This document shows positions 26,170 to 34,588 of a DNA stretch of 41,825 bases, in pieces. The DNA is taken from assembly GCA_016937715.1 (NCBI GenBank), contig JAFGWA010000026.1:1-41825 (forward strand), given 5' to 3'. The DNA comes from Candidatus Goldiibacteriota bacterium. Its GTDB lineage: Bacteria; Oederibacteriota; PGYV01. The position numbers and the translations under genes were made by a program. The notes under the pieces were generated by a model. That model was given only the letters and a program-made list of their open reading frames with translations. It ran no database searches and was not told the DNA's origin. Position 1 is the first letter of the stretch. Every line of letters starts with the position of its first letter.

Positions 26170-27660
26170 ATGGAATTCACCGATATAAAAGAGGTTTTAA
26201 AACTTTCTAAGAAATTCAATGTAATACCGGTTTATAAAGAAATGCTGGCTGACCTTGAAACGCCGCTTTCCGTGTACTTAAGAATAGATAATCCCGAAAA
26301 TTCATTTCTGCTTGAAAGTATTGAAGGCGGGGAAAAAACGGCAAGGTATTCTTTTCTTGGACGCCGGCCGTATCAGACCTTTACTTATCAGAACGGCAGG
26401 GCAATACTGGAATATAAAGGCAATAAAAGCACGATTGATACAAAGGACCCTTTTTCCATATTAAAAACCATATTTAAATCATACAGAGCGGCAAAGATAC
26501 CGGGCCTTCCGCCTTTTTGCGGCGGTGCTGTGGGGTACGTGGGGTATGACACAATAAAATTGTACGAGAAAGTTCCTGACAAACCCAAGACAGACAATCT
26601 GAAATGGCCTGACATTTATCTTATGTTTACAGATATTCTCATTATCTTTGATAATGTTTATCACAAGATAAAAGTGGTGCATAACATACTTACGGATGAA
26701 CACGACACTGAAAGTGATATCCGTAAAAAACACGCAGCCGCGGTTAAACGGATAGACTTAATAATAGCGGATCTTAAAAGGCCGTTAAAAAAGTTATCGT
26801 TTAAAAAGCATAAAGGCGCAATTGCCATAAAGAACCATACAAAAAAAGAAGTGTTTAAAAAGGCCGTGGCAGATACCGTGGCGCTGTTAAATAACGGCGA
26901 GGCAATTCAGGTTGTGCTGTCCCAGAGGTTTTCCGCCCCTTTTAACGGCGACCCCATACTTCTTTACAGGGCTTTAAGGACAATTAATCCATCGCCTTAT
27001 ATGTTCTTTATCCGTTTTGGGAAAAGGTACATAATAGGCGCGTCGCCGGAAGTAATGGCAAATCTGTCAGGCAGGACAGCGGAAGTAAAGCCGATAGCAG
27101 GCACCAGAAGAAGGGGTAAGACAGAAGAAGAAGATAAAGCGCTTGAAGCAGAACTGCTGGCAGATGTTAAAGAGCGCGCGGAACACGTGATGCTTGTAGA
27201 CCTTGGCCGCAATGACCTTGGGCGCGTATGTGAAACAGGCACTGTAAAGGTAAATGATTTTATGGCAATAGAACGCTACTCTCACGTGATGCACATAGTG
27301 TCTGATGTCACGGGAACAGTAAAAAAAGGGCTGGATGCGTTTGATGTATTTAAAAGTACTTTTCCCGCGGGTACGGTATCGGGCGCGCCAAAAGTAAGGG
27401 CGATGCAGATAATAGATGACATGGAAAATGTAAAGCGCGGCCCCTATGCGGGAAGCGTGGGCGTGATAGGTTTTAACGGGGATATGGAAACGTGTATTTC
27501 TATCAGGACCATTTATCACGAAGGCAACAGGGCATACTTTCAGGCAGGCGCCGGAATTGTGGTGGACAGCAAGCCGGAATTTGAATACAAGGAAAGTATG
27601 ACAAAAGCGGCGGCTGTATTAAAAGCGGTTGAAATGGCCGCGAAAGCGGAGGAAATGTAA
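26170..27660 (+). CDS. trpE: Anthranilate synthase component I
   Basis: A 496-aa chorismate-utilising enzyme. The tryptophan-feedback motif LLES is at 47-50, which favours TrpE over PabB. The catalytic part shows IGASPEVMA, KPIAGTRRRG, VDLGRNDLGRV, SHVMHIVSDV, GTVSGAPKVRAMQIID and the C-terminal AGIVVDSKPEFEY. It forms anthranilate from chorismate with ammonia from TrpG. It sits between hisI and trpG; the later trp genes are not in the window. Confidence 0.95.
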   Translation: MEFTDIKEVLKLSKKFNVIPVYKEMLADLETPLSVYLRIDNPENSFLLESIEGGEKTARYSFLGRRPYQTFTYQNGRAILEYKGNKSTIDTKDPFSILKTIFKSYRAAKIPGLPPFCGGAVGYVGYDTIKLYEKVPDKPKTDNLKWPDIYLMFTDILIIFDNVYHKIKVVHNILTDEHDTESDIRKKHAAAVKRIDLIIADLKRPLKKLSFKKHKGAIAIKNHTKKEVFKKAVADTVALLNNGEAIQVVLSQRFSAPFNGDPILLYRALRTINPSPYMFFIRFGKRYIIGASPEVMANLSGRTAEVKPIAGTRRRGKTEEEDKALEAELLADVKERAEHVMLVDLGRNDLGRVCETGTVKVNDFMAIERYSHVMHIVSDVTGTVKKGLDAFDVFKSTFPAGTVSGAPKVRAMQIIDDMENVKRGPYAGSVGVIGFNGDMETCISIRTIYHEGNRAYFQAGAGIVVDSKPEFEYKESMTKAAAVLKAVEMAAKAEEM

Positions 27661-27661
27661 T

Positions 27662-28228
27662 ATGGTGCTGATGATAGATAATTACGACAGTTTTACATAT
27701 AATATAGTCCAGTATATGGGCGAGTTTGAAAAAAATATTGTGGTTTTAAGGAATGACGAGACAACGATAGAAGAGATAAAGAAACTTGACCCGACGCATA
27801 TAGTAATATCGCCGGGGCCTTCATGGCCCGAAAACGCGGGGATATCAAAAGAGGTTATAACAAGTTTTATGGGGAAAAAACCCATACTTGGTATCTGCCT
27901 TGGCCATCAGTGCATGATAGAAGCGCTTGGCGGCAGGATAGTCAGGAACCACAGAATTATGCACGGCAAGGTATCGCCGGTTTTTCATGACGGCAAGGGT
28001 ATCTATAAATCAATGCCCAGCCCTTTTAACGCGACACGTTATCACTCGCTTGTCGGTGTAAAGAAATCACTGCCAAAAGAACTGCTTGTCAGCGCGTGGA
28101 CAAAAGAAGGGGAAATTATGGGGGTAAGGCACAGGGAGTTTAAGATGGAAGGCGTGCAGTACCATCCGGAATCTATACTTACTGAAGGCGGAAAGTCGTT
28201 ACTTAAAAACTTTCTGACATGGAAGTAA
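27662..28228 (+). CDS. trpG: Anthranilate synthase component II (glutamine amidotransferase)
   Basis: A 188-aa class I amidotransferase. ATG 27662 is chosen with GGAGG at 27649-27653; ATG 27671 is an alternative. It shows MIDNYDSFTYNIVQY, SPGPSWPENAG, the nucleophile Cys79 in GICLGHQCM and the partner QYHPESIL. It provides ammonia for TrpE, and could also serve aminodeoxychorismate synthase if no separate PabA exists. The start lies two bases past the trpE stop. Confidence 0.93.
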   Translation: MVLMIDNYDSFTYNIVQYMGEFEKNIVVLRNDETTIEEIKKLDPTHIVISPGPSWPENAGISKEVITSFMGKKPILGICLGHQCMIEALGGRIVRNHRIMHGKVSPVFHDGKGIYKSMPSPFNATRYHSLVGVKKSLPKELLVSAWTKEGEIMGVRHREFKMEGVQYHPESILTEGGKSLLKNFLTWK

Positions 28229-28239
28229 AAAAGGTGAAT

Positions 28240-30084
28240 ATGAAAAAAACAATATTATGTCTGGCGGCTGTGTTATTGCCGTTTTTTGCTTTAGCGGAAG
28301 ATGTGCTTACATCAAAAACTGATGTTACTCCGGAAGTTACGGCAGAAGTTGTGCAGACTCCGCAGGCTACAACACCGGTCACAACACCGGCTACAACACC
28401 GGTCACAACACCGGCTACAACACCGGCTACAACACCGGTCACAACACCGGCTACACCGCCGGCTACACCGCCGGTCACAACACCGGCTACGCCGCCGGCA
28501 GTTTTAAAAACGCCGGAGGTTCCAAAGCAGGGAATTAAGCCGGTTAATCTTATTTTTGATGACACACAGCCGTATAAACTTAAATTATCCTGGGACGCGC
28601 AGATAAAAGACGGGGTAAATTATAACGTTTACAGAAAAGATAACGGCGATAATTATGAAAAGATAAATCCGGCGCCTTTTTCGGGAACCGCCTATACGGA
28701 CATAACGGTACAGCCGGGCGGTAATTATACGTATAAGGTTGAAGCTGTAAAAGGGAAGGAAAATAAAGAATCGGGGGAATTAAATGTCACGCTTAAAGAG
28801 ATGGAAAAATCAGTACCCGATGTGCTTTTGTTTGAAAACCATGATGTTTCAAAAGCTGTTATAAGATGGACGCCGTTGAAGGAAGGGCTGTCATACAATA
28901 TTTACAGAAAAGAAAAAGAAGGCGCTTTTGTGATGTTAAACGAGGCCCCTTTTACGCAGAGCGAATTTACCGATGAAACAATAAGGCCCGGCGCTGAATA
29001 TGTTTACAAACTTGAAGCGCTGGATGAAAGCGGATTTAAAAGTTTATCGGCTGAAAATGTTTTTAAAGCCGCGGAAGTAACCCCTGCGGGAAAACCGCTG
29101 AATTTCAGGGCGTATCAGGATGTGGAGCGTATTATTCTTAAATGGGAAACGCCCATAAAAGGTTCTTTTGACATCGCCGGATACAATATTTACAGAAGCA
29201 CAAGCCCCGCAGGGCCGCAGATGTATAAATTTGTTGAGGCCGGCAAAAATTCTTTTAATGATGAAGATGTAAAAGGCGGCATAAAATATTACTACTTTGT
29301 TAAAGCAAAGGACGTAAAGGAAAATGAATCAGAACAGACAGCTACCGAACCCTGTATTGCTTTTCCAGGGCCAAGGACCGGGCTTATCCTTATGCCGACA
29401 GCTTTCAGAAATGATATTTTTGATAATTTTGGGGTAAACGCGGACATGGCGTTTTCTTATTACATAGGTTCAATCTACGGTGAACACGATATAAATACGC
29501 GCAAAGGCAATGATTCGTTTACCAAGATAGGCGTGTGGCTGTTATCCGCGGACATACGTCTTACCGCCCTTAACGAAACCGCAAACATCCCTTCTGTGGG
29601 TGTTGGTTACACATATTCCATAATGCTTCAGGATAGCATAGGCAGTTCGGACACCACGGGAGTCGGAGTTACAATCGGCAGCAATGACAGGGATTCCTTA
29701 AAGTCCATGATGGGCACATACGCGGTGGTAAGCAAGGAGTTATTCTGGGATTTTACGTTTCATACTGGATATGTATTGGGTGATTACGCTTCTTTTATAC
29801 CGTATCTTACGCGCTATGCCGATACGGACAGAAGAAATTATAACTCTTATTTCCTGGGTTTTGGGCGGCCGCTTTTCTCTAAAATGGGAGTGGAAGTGGA
29901 ATATGTGGTGCCCGCGAATTTAAACGAAAATCCTTTTATGCCGGACACATATCTTATAAACACGCATATAGACAGGTTTATAAATTTTGATGTGGCATAT
30001 CTTAAATATCCGGGCGGGTACGCCTGGCTGGGATATATTAATTTCAGGTTCACAATTTTCCCTAATCCTTATAAGGTTCAGTAG
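28240..30084 (+). CDS. Secreted protein: TTPx repeat, three FN3-like domains, C-terminal beta barrel
   Basis: A 614-aa protein when started at ATG 28240 (AAGGTG upstream); an ATG at 28219 would add seven residues before the signal peptide and overlap trpG. The signal peptide is residues 1-20. A T-T-P-V/A linker (about 44-87) leads to three fibronectin III-like domains (about 98-185, 190-277 and 284-375), each with an N-Y/I-Y-R-K or Y-N-I-Y-R strand (NVYRKDNG, NIYRKEKEG, NIYRSTSP). The last 235 residues, with aromatic alternating strands and the end FRFTIFPNPYKVQ, look like an outer-membrane barrel. A surface-exposed FN3 array anchored by a barrel is inferred; no ligand is known. Confidence 0.85.
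   Translation: MKKTILCLAAVLLPFFALAEDVLTSKTDVTPEVTAEVVQTPQATTPVTTPATTPVTTPATTPATTPVTTPATPPATPPVTTPATPPAVLKTPEVPKQGIKPVNLIFDDTQPYKLKLSWDAQIKDGVNYNVYRKDNGDNYEKINPAPFSGTAYTDITVQPGGNYTYKVEAVKGKENKESGELNVTLKEMEKSVPDVLLFENHDVSKAVIRWTPLKEGLSYNIYRKEKEGAFVMLNEAPFTQSEFTDETIRPGAEYVYKLEALDESGFKSLSAENVFKAAEVTPAGKPLNFRAYQDVERIILKWETPIKGSFDIAGYNIYRSTSPAGPQMYKFVEAGKNSFNDEDVKGGIKYYYFVKAKDVKENESEQTATEPCIAFPGPRTGLILMPTAFRNDIFDNFGVNADMAFSYYIGSIYGEHDINTRKGNDSFTKIGVWLLSADIRLTALNETANIPSVGVGYTYSIMLQDSIGSSDTTGVGVTIGSNDRDSLKSMMGTYAVVSKELFWDFTFHTGYVLGDYASFIPYLTRYADTDRRNYNSYFLGFGRPLFSKMGVEVEYVVPANLNENPFMPDTYLINTHIDRFINFDVAYLKYPGGYAWLGYINFRFTIFPNPYKVQ
28369..28500 (+). repeat. 12-bp tandem repeat encoding TTPV/TTPA, 11 units
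   Basis: Eleven in-phase units ACAACACCGGTC or ACAACACCGGCT with a few ACA-CCG-CCG variants encode T-T/P-P-V/A. The DNA is nearly uniform, unlike the synonymous scatter in the T-E-T-x gene, so it is probably young. It is a flexible Thr/Pro linker between signal peptide and FN3 domains. Confidence 0.97.
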
Positions 30085-30092
30085 GTAAAAAT

Positions 30093-30848
30093 ATGCTGTG
30101 CCCTCATTGCGGATCACAAATAAGCGATTATGCGAATAACTGCGGAATGTGCGGGAATTGCATTGACAGGGAGCAACTGTACATACAGTTCATGAAAAAA
30201 GGCGATGACGCGATTGACCATTCGCCGGAAGCGGCTGTGGTTAACTACAGAAAAGCGCTGGAATTTATAGCGGATAAACCTGAAGGTTATATTAAATACG
30301 GAATTGCCCTTGAAAAAAAGGGCGACCGTAACGCGGCCAATATGTTTTTAAAAGCCATAGGGCTGGACTTCAAAAACGACCTTGCGCACAATCACATTAT
30401 TTCCCTTTATGACCATTATGGTAAACTTCAGGATATCAGGAACTGGTATGAAAAAAACAGGACAGCGGCAAATTCTGAAATTATAGACAGATACCTCAAG
30501 ATAATAGCGGGGATAGAGCGGTTTAAAGGTAATGATGCGATTAAAATTAAGGAACAAAAAGGAGGGGAGTTTATAAACGACCTTGCTTACAGTATGAAAT
30601 CCTATTCAATGTCCAATATGGTGCTTCTTATAGTGGCGGGGCTTGGCGCCGCGGCGCTGGCAGGGCTTTTTATTTTTAAAATGGACACAACTTTTATAAT
30701 GCTTTTTGCAGGCGCTTTTTTTACTGCGGGGCTGGGCACGGTTATTTTTGCAAGGATGAAAAAGAAACCCGGAAAAAACAGGGCGGACGAAGAATTAAAC
30801 CTTATGCTTAAAGAATACGGCAAAAAGAACGAAGAAGATATCAGTTAA
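30093..30848 (+). CDS. Zinc-ribbon, TPR and two-transmembrane protein, unknown
   Basis: A 251-aa protein. The N-terminus is a zinc ribbon, CPHC (3-6) and CGMCGNC (17-23). TPR-like helices follow (about 30-130): AVVNYRKALEFIADKPEGYIKYG and ALEKKGDRNAANMFLKAIGLD. Two hydrophobic segments near 174-192 and 197-215 make it a membrane protein with a charged cytoplasmic tail. The function is not recognised. It begins nine bases after the FN3/barrel gene and is probably cotranscribed. Its stop overlaps that of the convergent CvpA-family gene by eight bases. Confidence 0.82.
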   Translation: MLCPHCGSQISDYANNCGMCGNCIDREQLYIQFMKKGDDAIDHSPEAAVVNYRKALEFIADKPEGYIKYGIALEKKGDRNAANMFLKAIGLDFKNDLAHNHIISLYDHYGKLQDIRNWYEKNRTAANSEIIDRYLKIIAGIERFKGNDAIKIKEQKGGEFINDLAYSMKSYSMSNMVLLIVAGLGAAALAGLFIFKMDTTFIMLFAGAFFTAGLGTVIFARMKKKPGKNRADEELNLMLKEYGKKNEEDIS

Positions 30849-31344
30849 TAAGTGATTTCAGTATGGCAAGCTGTTTTTCCACGTTAACCTTTTTCGCGAA
30901 TCCAAGATATTTACTTGAAAGGGTATAAACCTTTGACTCGCTTAATGTCTGATGAAACCCGGATTCTTTTTCCATTTTATCTTCCAGCAGGGAAAAGGAA
31001 TACATTGAAATTAAAAGGGCGAAAGAAATTATAAGCGCGGCACCCAATGCCCTGTCAACAAAAGACAGCGCGAAGAAGTCAAAAGCCTTAACCAGCGCCA
31101 TAAAAAAGAAAACCACCGCGGTGCTTGCGGTAAGAAATAAAAGTGTATAAGAAAGCAGAAGCCTTTTTTCCGGATCGCTTACAAAGTTGAGCATTTCGGA
31201 GAAAGGTTTATATCCCAGATTGGCGGTAATTATACCCGCCAAAAGCGCGAAGGGAACCATCATTACAATCATACCGCGGGTTTTCCAGCCGGCAAGAAAA
31301 CCGAAAAAAATAACGATACAAAGTATTATGTCTATGTAGTTCAC
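30841..31344 (-). CDS. cvpA: CvpA-family membrane protein
   Basis: A 167-aa protein starting at GTG (31344-31342, minus strand) with GGGAG upstream. Four hydrophobic segments and the opening NYIDIILCIVIFFGFLAGWKTRG are typical of the CvpA/colicin V production family. The Phe/Val-rich third helix is followed by FVDRALGAALI, the family's D-R-x-x-G region. CvpA is an inner-membrane protein often linked to purF and envelope homeostasis; here the pur genes are about 4.5 kb away on the other strand. Confidence 0.88.
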   Translation of the reverse strand: MNYIDIILCIVIFFGFLAGWKTRGMIVMMVPFALLAGIITANLGYKPFSEMLNFVSDPEKRLLLSYTLLFLTASTAVVFFFMALVKAFDFFALSFVDRALGAALIISFALLISMYSFSLLEDKMEKESGFHQTLSESKVYTLSSKYLGFAKKVNVEKQLAILKSLIN

Positions 31345-31375
31345 GCCTTGCTCCCTTTATTTATTTAATAAAAGG

Positions 31376-31404
31376 ATAATATCATAAATGGGTTTATACG
31401 TCAA
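31376..31404 (-). promoter_or_regulatory. Promoter of the CvpA-family gene
   Basis: On the minus strand: TTGACG (31404-31399), 17 bases, TATTAT (31381-31376), with TGA just before the -10 as an extended -10. It lies about 30 bases from the start codon. Confidence 0.8.
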
Positions 31405-31495
31405 CGATGGTGATATTTACATATGTTTTGTAATCTGCCGGCGGCATTAAAAGACTCTTTCCGGCGACGCTGTCCGGAATTTTTGTTATTGTATA

Positions 31496-31523
31496 TTGAC
31501 TATAAGTATACAAAGTGTATACT
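31496..31523 (+). promoter_or_regulatory. Promoter of the radical SAM/DUF4130 pair
   Basis: TTGACT (31496-31501), a 16-base spacer and TATACT (31518-31523). The -10 lies inside the second GTATAC box, so a protein bound there should block transcription. Confidence 0.75.
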
Positions 31524-31533
31524 GTATGTATAC
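31505..31533. promoter_or_regulatory. Operator: three GTATAC boxes with exact 11-bp spacing
   Basis: GTATAC occurs at 31506-31511, 31517-31522 and 31528-31533. The first two form the perfect inverted repeat AGTATAC, AAAGT, GTATACT (31505-31523). The 11-bp step is close to one helical turn, and the boxes overlap the -10 and the expected start site. The binding regulator is unknown; the sequence is not a standard LexA box. Confidence 0.7.
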
Positions 31534-31559
31534 AAAAACTTTAGTCAAAAGGCGGAAAA

Positions 31560-32846
31560 ATGGAAGCGGCAGAGAAATTATTGGTGCTGGGAGAAAGCGC
31601 GAAGTATGATGTGTCGTGTTCTTCCAGCGGTACTGACAGGGCGGGGATTAAAGGCGGTATTGGCAGCGCCGCAAAAGCGGGGATATGCCACACTTTTACC
31701 GCCGACGGCAGGTGTATTTCACTTCTTAAAGTTTTGCTGACCAATAACTGTATTTATGACTGCGCGTACTGCATTAACAGAAGAAGCAATGACATTAAGC
31801 GCGCGGCGTTCACGCCGCAGGAACTGGCGGATATCACCATTAATTTCTACAGGCGTAATTATATAGAAGGATTGTTTTTAAGCTCCGGTGTGGTAAAGAA
31901 CGCCGACTACACAATGGAACTTATGGTGCGCGCTGTCAGGATATTAAGGCAGGAATATATTTTTAATGGATACATTCATATTAAAGCCATTCCGGGCGCG
32001 TCATCCGCTGTATTGGATGAAGCCGGGCTGCTTGCAGACAGGCTAAGCATAAATATGGAGCTGCCAAGCGATAACGGGCTTAAACTGCTGGCGCCGGATA
32101 AAAGAATGTCTGATATCATTTCTCCTATGGGGCATATTAAAGAAAAAATTCTGGAATCAAGGCAGAATAAATTCAGCAGAAAAAGTTTTGCTCCGGCAGG
32201 GCAAAGCACCCAGCTTATTGTCGGCGCCACGGGCGACACGGATAAACAGATAATTTCTTTAAGCGAAAATATGTACAACGGCATGAATTTAAAAAGGGTG
32301 TATTATTCCTCATACATCCATGTCAATAGCGACAGCAGGCTTCCTGTTCCCGTCAATTCGCCGCTTTTGCGGGAACACCGGCTTTATCAGGCGGACTGGC
32401 TGTTAAGGTTTTATAAATTTAAAGCGGATGAGCTGCTTGATGAGGAACACCCAAACTTTGATACGCGGTTTGACCCAAAGGCGGCGTGGGCGCTAAGGCA
32501 TATGGAACAGTTTCCGGTGGAAGTAAACACAGCGCCGTACGAAACACTGTTAAGGGTGCCGGGTATTGGTGTGCGCTCCGCGCAGCGCATTGTTAAAGCA
32601 AGAAGGGCGTGCGCGATAGGCGTGGATGACTTAAAAAAACTTGGGATAGTGATGAAACGGGCAAGGTTTTTTGTGACGGCAAAAGGCAAAAGTGCGTTTG
32701 AAGGAAAGTTTTCAGGCAGGGTAATTTCCATGCGCCTGCTTGACGCTCCAAAGCACTCTTATGAACAGCTGTCGCTTTTTAAACCTGAATCAATTTTATT
32801 GCCCGCCCCGGAAGATAACCTGAAAAGCATAACAGGGGAGTTATAA
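31560..32846 (+). CDS. Putative DNA modification/repair radical SAM protein (TIGR03916 type)
   Basis: A 428-aa radical SAM enzyme with the cluster motif C64-x3-C68-x2-C71 (NNCIYDCAYC), FLSSGVVKNADYTME, IKAIPGA and NMELPSD in the TIM-barrel core. Residues about 329-349 are a helix-hairpin-helix DNA-binding motif (LLRVPGIGVRSAQRIVKARR). This family is regularly encoded with a DUF4130 protein, as here with the next gene starting directly after the stop. Its substrate is not established to my knowledge; a nucleic-acid lesion or modification is inferred from the helix-hairpin-helix and partner. The promoter has phased operator boxes. Confidence 0.92.
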   Translation: MEAAEKLLVLGESAKYDVSCSSSGTDRAGIKGGIGSAAKAGICHTFTADGRCISLLKVLLTNNCIYDCAYCINRRSNDIKRAAFTPQELADITINFYRRNYIEGLFLSSGVVKNADYTMELMVRAVRILRQEYIFNGYIHIKAIPGASSAVLDEAGLLADRLSINMELPSDNGLKLLAPDKRMSDIISPMGHIKEKILESRQNKFSRKSFAPAGQSTQLIVGATGDTDKQIISLSENMYNGMNLKRVYYSSYIHVNSDSRLPVPVNSPLLREHRLYQADWLLRFYKFKADELLDEEHPNFDTRFDPKAAWALRHMEQFPVEVNTAPYETLLRVPGIGVRSAQRIVKARRACAIGVDDLKKLGIVMKRARFFVTAKGKSAFEGKFSGRVISMRLLDAPKHSYEQLSLFKPESILLPAPEDNLKSITGEL

Positions 32847-33590
32847 ATGCAGAAAAGTTATTTATATGACGGAACTTTTGAAGGTTATTTAACGGTGTTG
32901 TATGATATTTTTAAATCAGGCGATGAACCTGCGTCTATCTGCAGAGCTAATACCGGGAGCGCTACCTTAAACCTTTTTTTTGATGAAAAACACACTGCCG
33001 CTGAAGAAAAAAAGTATCTGCTTATGAAAAAGGCAATTGTTGAAAAAATAAGCAGCGAAACTTTTGAAAACACGGTGCACGCTTTTCTATCTGAAATGCC
33101 TGATATTGAAATGCACATTTACAGGTATATAAACGCCGGCAGGGAAAAAGGCAGTGATGTTAATAAACTTCTTGCGGATGATAATGTGATACCCGTCCTG
33201 CGTGCGGCGCAGCGGGTTATGCGTGAAGGCCACAGAATGCTGGGATTTGTGCGGTTTGCCGACGCGGGCGGTATTTACTACGCGAAGATAAACCCGGATT
33301 GTAATGTGCTGCCCGTGATTATCCCTCATTTCAGGACGCGGTTTGGCTCGCAGAAATGGATAATACACGATGTGGTAAGAAATCTGGCGGCGTTTTATGA
33401 CGGAAAAAGATGCGCCATAAAGCCGGTGGAATCGCTGGAATTAAACGGCGCCGCCGATGACGAGATAAAGTACGCGGATATGTGGAAGGCGTATTTTCAG
33501 GCGATGGAAATAAAGTCCAGGCACAATATAAAACTTCAACGGCAGCTTATCCCAAAAAAGTACAGGGACAATATTACGGAGTTTAAGTAG
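32847..33590 (+). CDS. DUF4130-family probable DNA metabolism protein (TIGR03915 type), without UDG domain
   Basis: A 247-aa protein adjacent to the radical SAM gene, with no gap. It opens YLYDGTFEGYLTVLYDIF and includes RAAQRVMREGHRMLGFVRFA, PHFRTRFGSQKWIIHD and the C-terminal KYRDNITEFK, all typical of the family. In many bacteria the family is fused to a uracil-DNA-glycosylase-like C-terminal domain. Here the protein ends at the conserved ITEFK, so that domain is absent. Its last 34 bases recur at 35273-35306. Confidence 0.93.
   Translation: MQKSYLYDGTFEGYLTVLYDIFKSGDEPASICRANTGSATLNLFFDEKHTAAEEKKYLLMKKAIVEKISSETFENTVHAFLSEMPDIEMHIYRYINAGREKGSDVNKLLADDNVIPVLRAAQRVMREGHRMLGFVRFADAGGIYYAKINPDCNVLPVIIPHFRTRFGSQKWIIHDVVRNLAAFYDGKRCAIKPVESLELNGAADDEIKYADMWKAYFQAMEIKSRHNIKLQRQLIPKKYRDNITEFK
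33556..33589 (+). repeat. Left 34-bp direct repeat (attL-like) at the 3' end of the DUF4130 gene
   Basis: Bases 33556-33589 match 35273-35306 at 32 of 34 positions, with an uninterrupted 21-base match at the right end. This copy codes the last residues K-Y-R-D-N-I-T-E-F-K of the DUF4130 protein. Confidence 0.93.
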
Positions 33591-33649
33591 GGGGCAGATT
33601 TATTGGGTGAGGCAGCTTAGGCTGCAAAAACATAGAGGGGGTAATAAAA

Positions 33650-34579
33650 ATGGAGGATGTATTATTTGTGGATGAAAGGGAATTAGAGGTAGAACGGCTT
33701 GTTTTTAGAGAGAATTTGCTTTATACTCAAAGCATGACTAAAAATGCTACTATCAAGAAACCAGAGCCGTTTTTAAAATGGGCGGGAGGCAAAAGCCAGC
33801 TTTTACAGCAATTTTCTGCTTTTTTTCCTGAGTCCTTTAATAATTTCATAGAAGCCTTTACGGGCGGTGGCGCTGTGTTTTTTCATTTATTTGCTTCCGG
33901 TAAGCTGAAAAATAAAAAGATAACTCTTATTGATACAAATGAAGAACTTACTAATCTTTACGAGGTTATTAAGGATAAAAAAACATTAAATAAGTTAATC
34001 AGAACGCTAAATAACGGGGAATTTATGAATAATGAAGTTACTTTTTATAAAATAAGGGCAATAGAACCAAAGGATGAAGTAAGCAAGGCTGCAAGAATGT
34101 TGTATTTAAATAGAACCTGTTTTAACGGCCTTTTTAGGGTTAATTCCAGCGGTAAATTTAACACTCCTTTTGGCAGGTATAATAATCCGCAAATATGCAA
34201 CGAAGATAATCTTGAAAGTGTTCATGACGCCTTGAAAAACGTTGAGATTTTGAATAAAGACTTTACTGCTGTTTTAGATATTGCAGAAAAAGGTGACTTT
34301 GTATATTTTGATCCCCCATATCATCCGGTCAGTAAAACTGCAAGTTTTACTTCTTACACAAAGAATTCTTTTGTACTAAAAGATCAGGTGCGGCTTGCAA
34401 AGACATATAAGGAACTTGATGAAAAAGGCTGTAAATTAATGTTAAGTAATTCGGATGTAAAGGCTATAAAGGATTTGTATAAGGGTTATCAGATTAAGCT
34501 GGTTCAGGCAAAGAGAAGGATAAACTGCAGAGCATCAGGTAGAGGCGTTATAAACGAACTGGTGATTCTAAATTATTGA
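33650..34579 (+). CDS. Dam-type (D12 class) DNA adenine-N6 methyltransferase
   Basis: A 309-aa enzyme starting at ATG 33650 after AGAGGGGG; an internal ATG at 33734 would give a length closer to Dam. FLKWAGGKSQLL (41-52) and EAFTGGGAVFF are the SAM-binding motif, and YFDPPY (219-224) is the catalytic motif; the order is class alpha. FNGLFRVNSSGKFNTPFG is typical of Dam/DpnII methylases, so GATC is the likely site. It overlaps nothing, and the nuclease follows within ten bases. The base composition is more AT-rich than the flanking metabolic genes. Confidence 0.94.
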   Translation: MEDVLFVDERELEVERLVFRENLLYTQSMTKNATIKKPEPFLKWAGGKSQLLQQFSAFFPESFNNFIEAFTGGGAVFFHLFASGKLKNKKITLIDTNEELTNLYEVIKDKKTLNKLIRTLNNGEFMNNEVTFYKIRAIEPKDEVSKAARMLYLNRTCFNGLFRVNSSGKFNTPFGRYNNPQICNEDNLESVHDALKNVEILNKDFTAVLDIAEKGDFVYFDPPYHPVSKTASFTSYTKNSFVLKDQVRLAKTYKELDEKGCKLMLSNSDVKAIKDLYKGYQIKLVQAKRRINCRASGRGVINELVILNY

Positions 34580-34588
34580 GGTGTGGTG

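Noticed and set aside
31423-31740. A 105-aa plus-strand frame covering the phased-box promoter
   Set aside because: It overlaps the radical SAM gene out of frame and runs through the predicted promoter and operator; no domain.
33600-33640. Hairpin GCAGC-TTAG-GCTGC before the methyltransferase as a terminator
   Set aside because: The stem is only five base pairs and is followed by A-rich rather than T-rich sequence.
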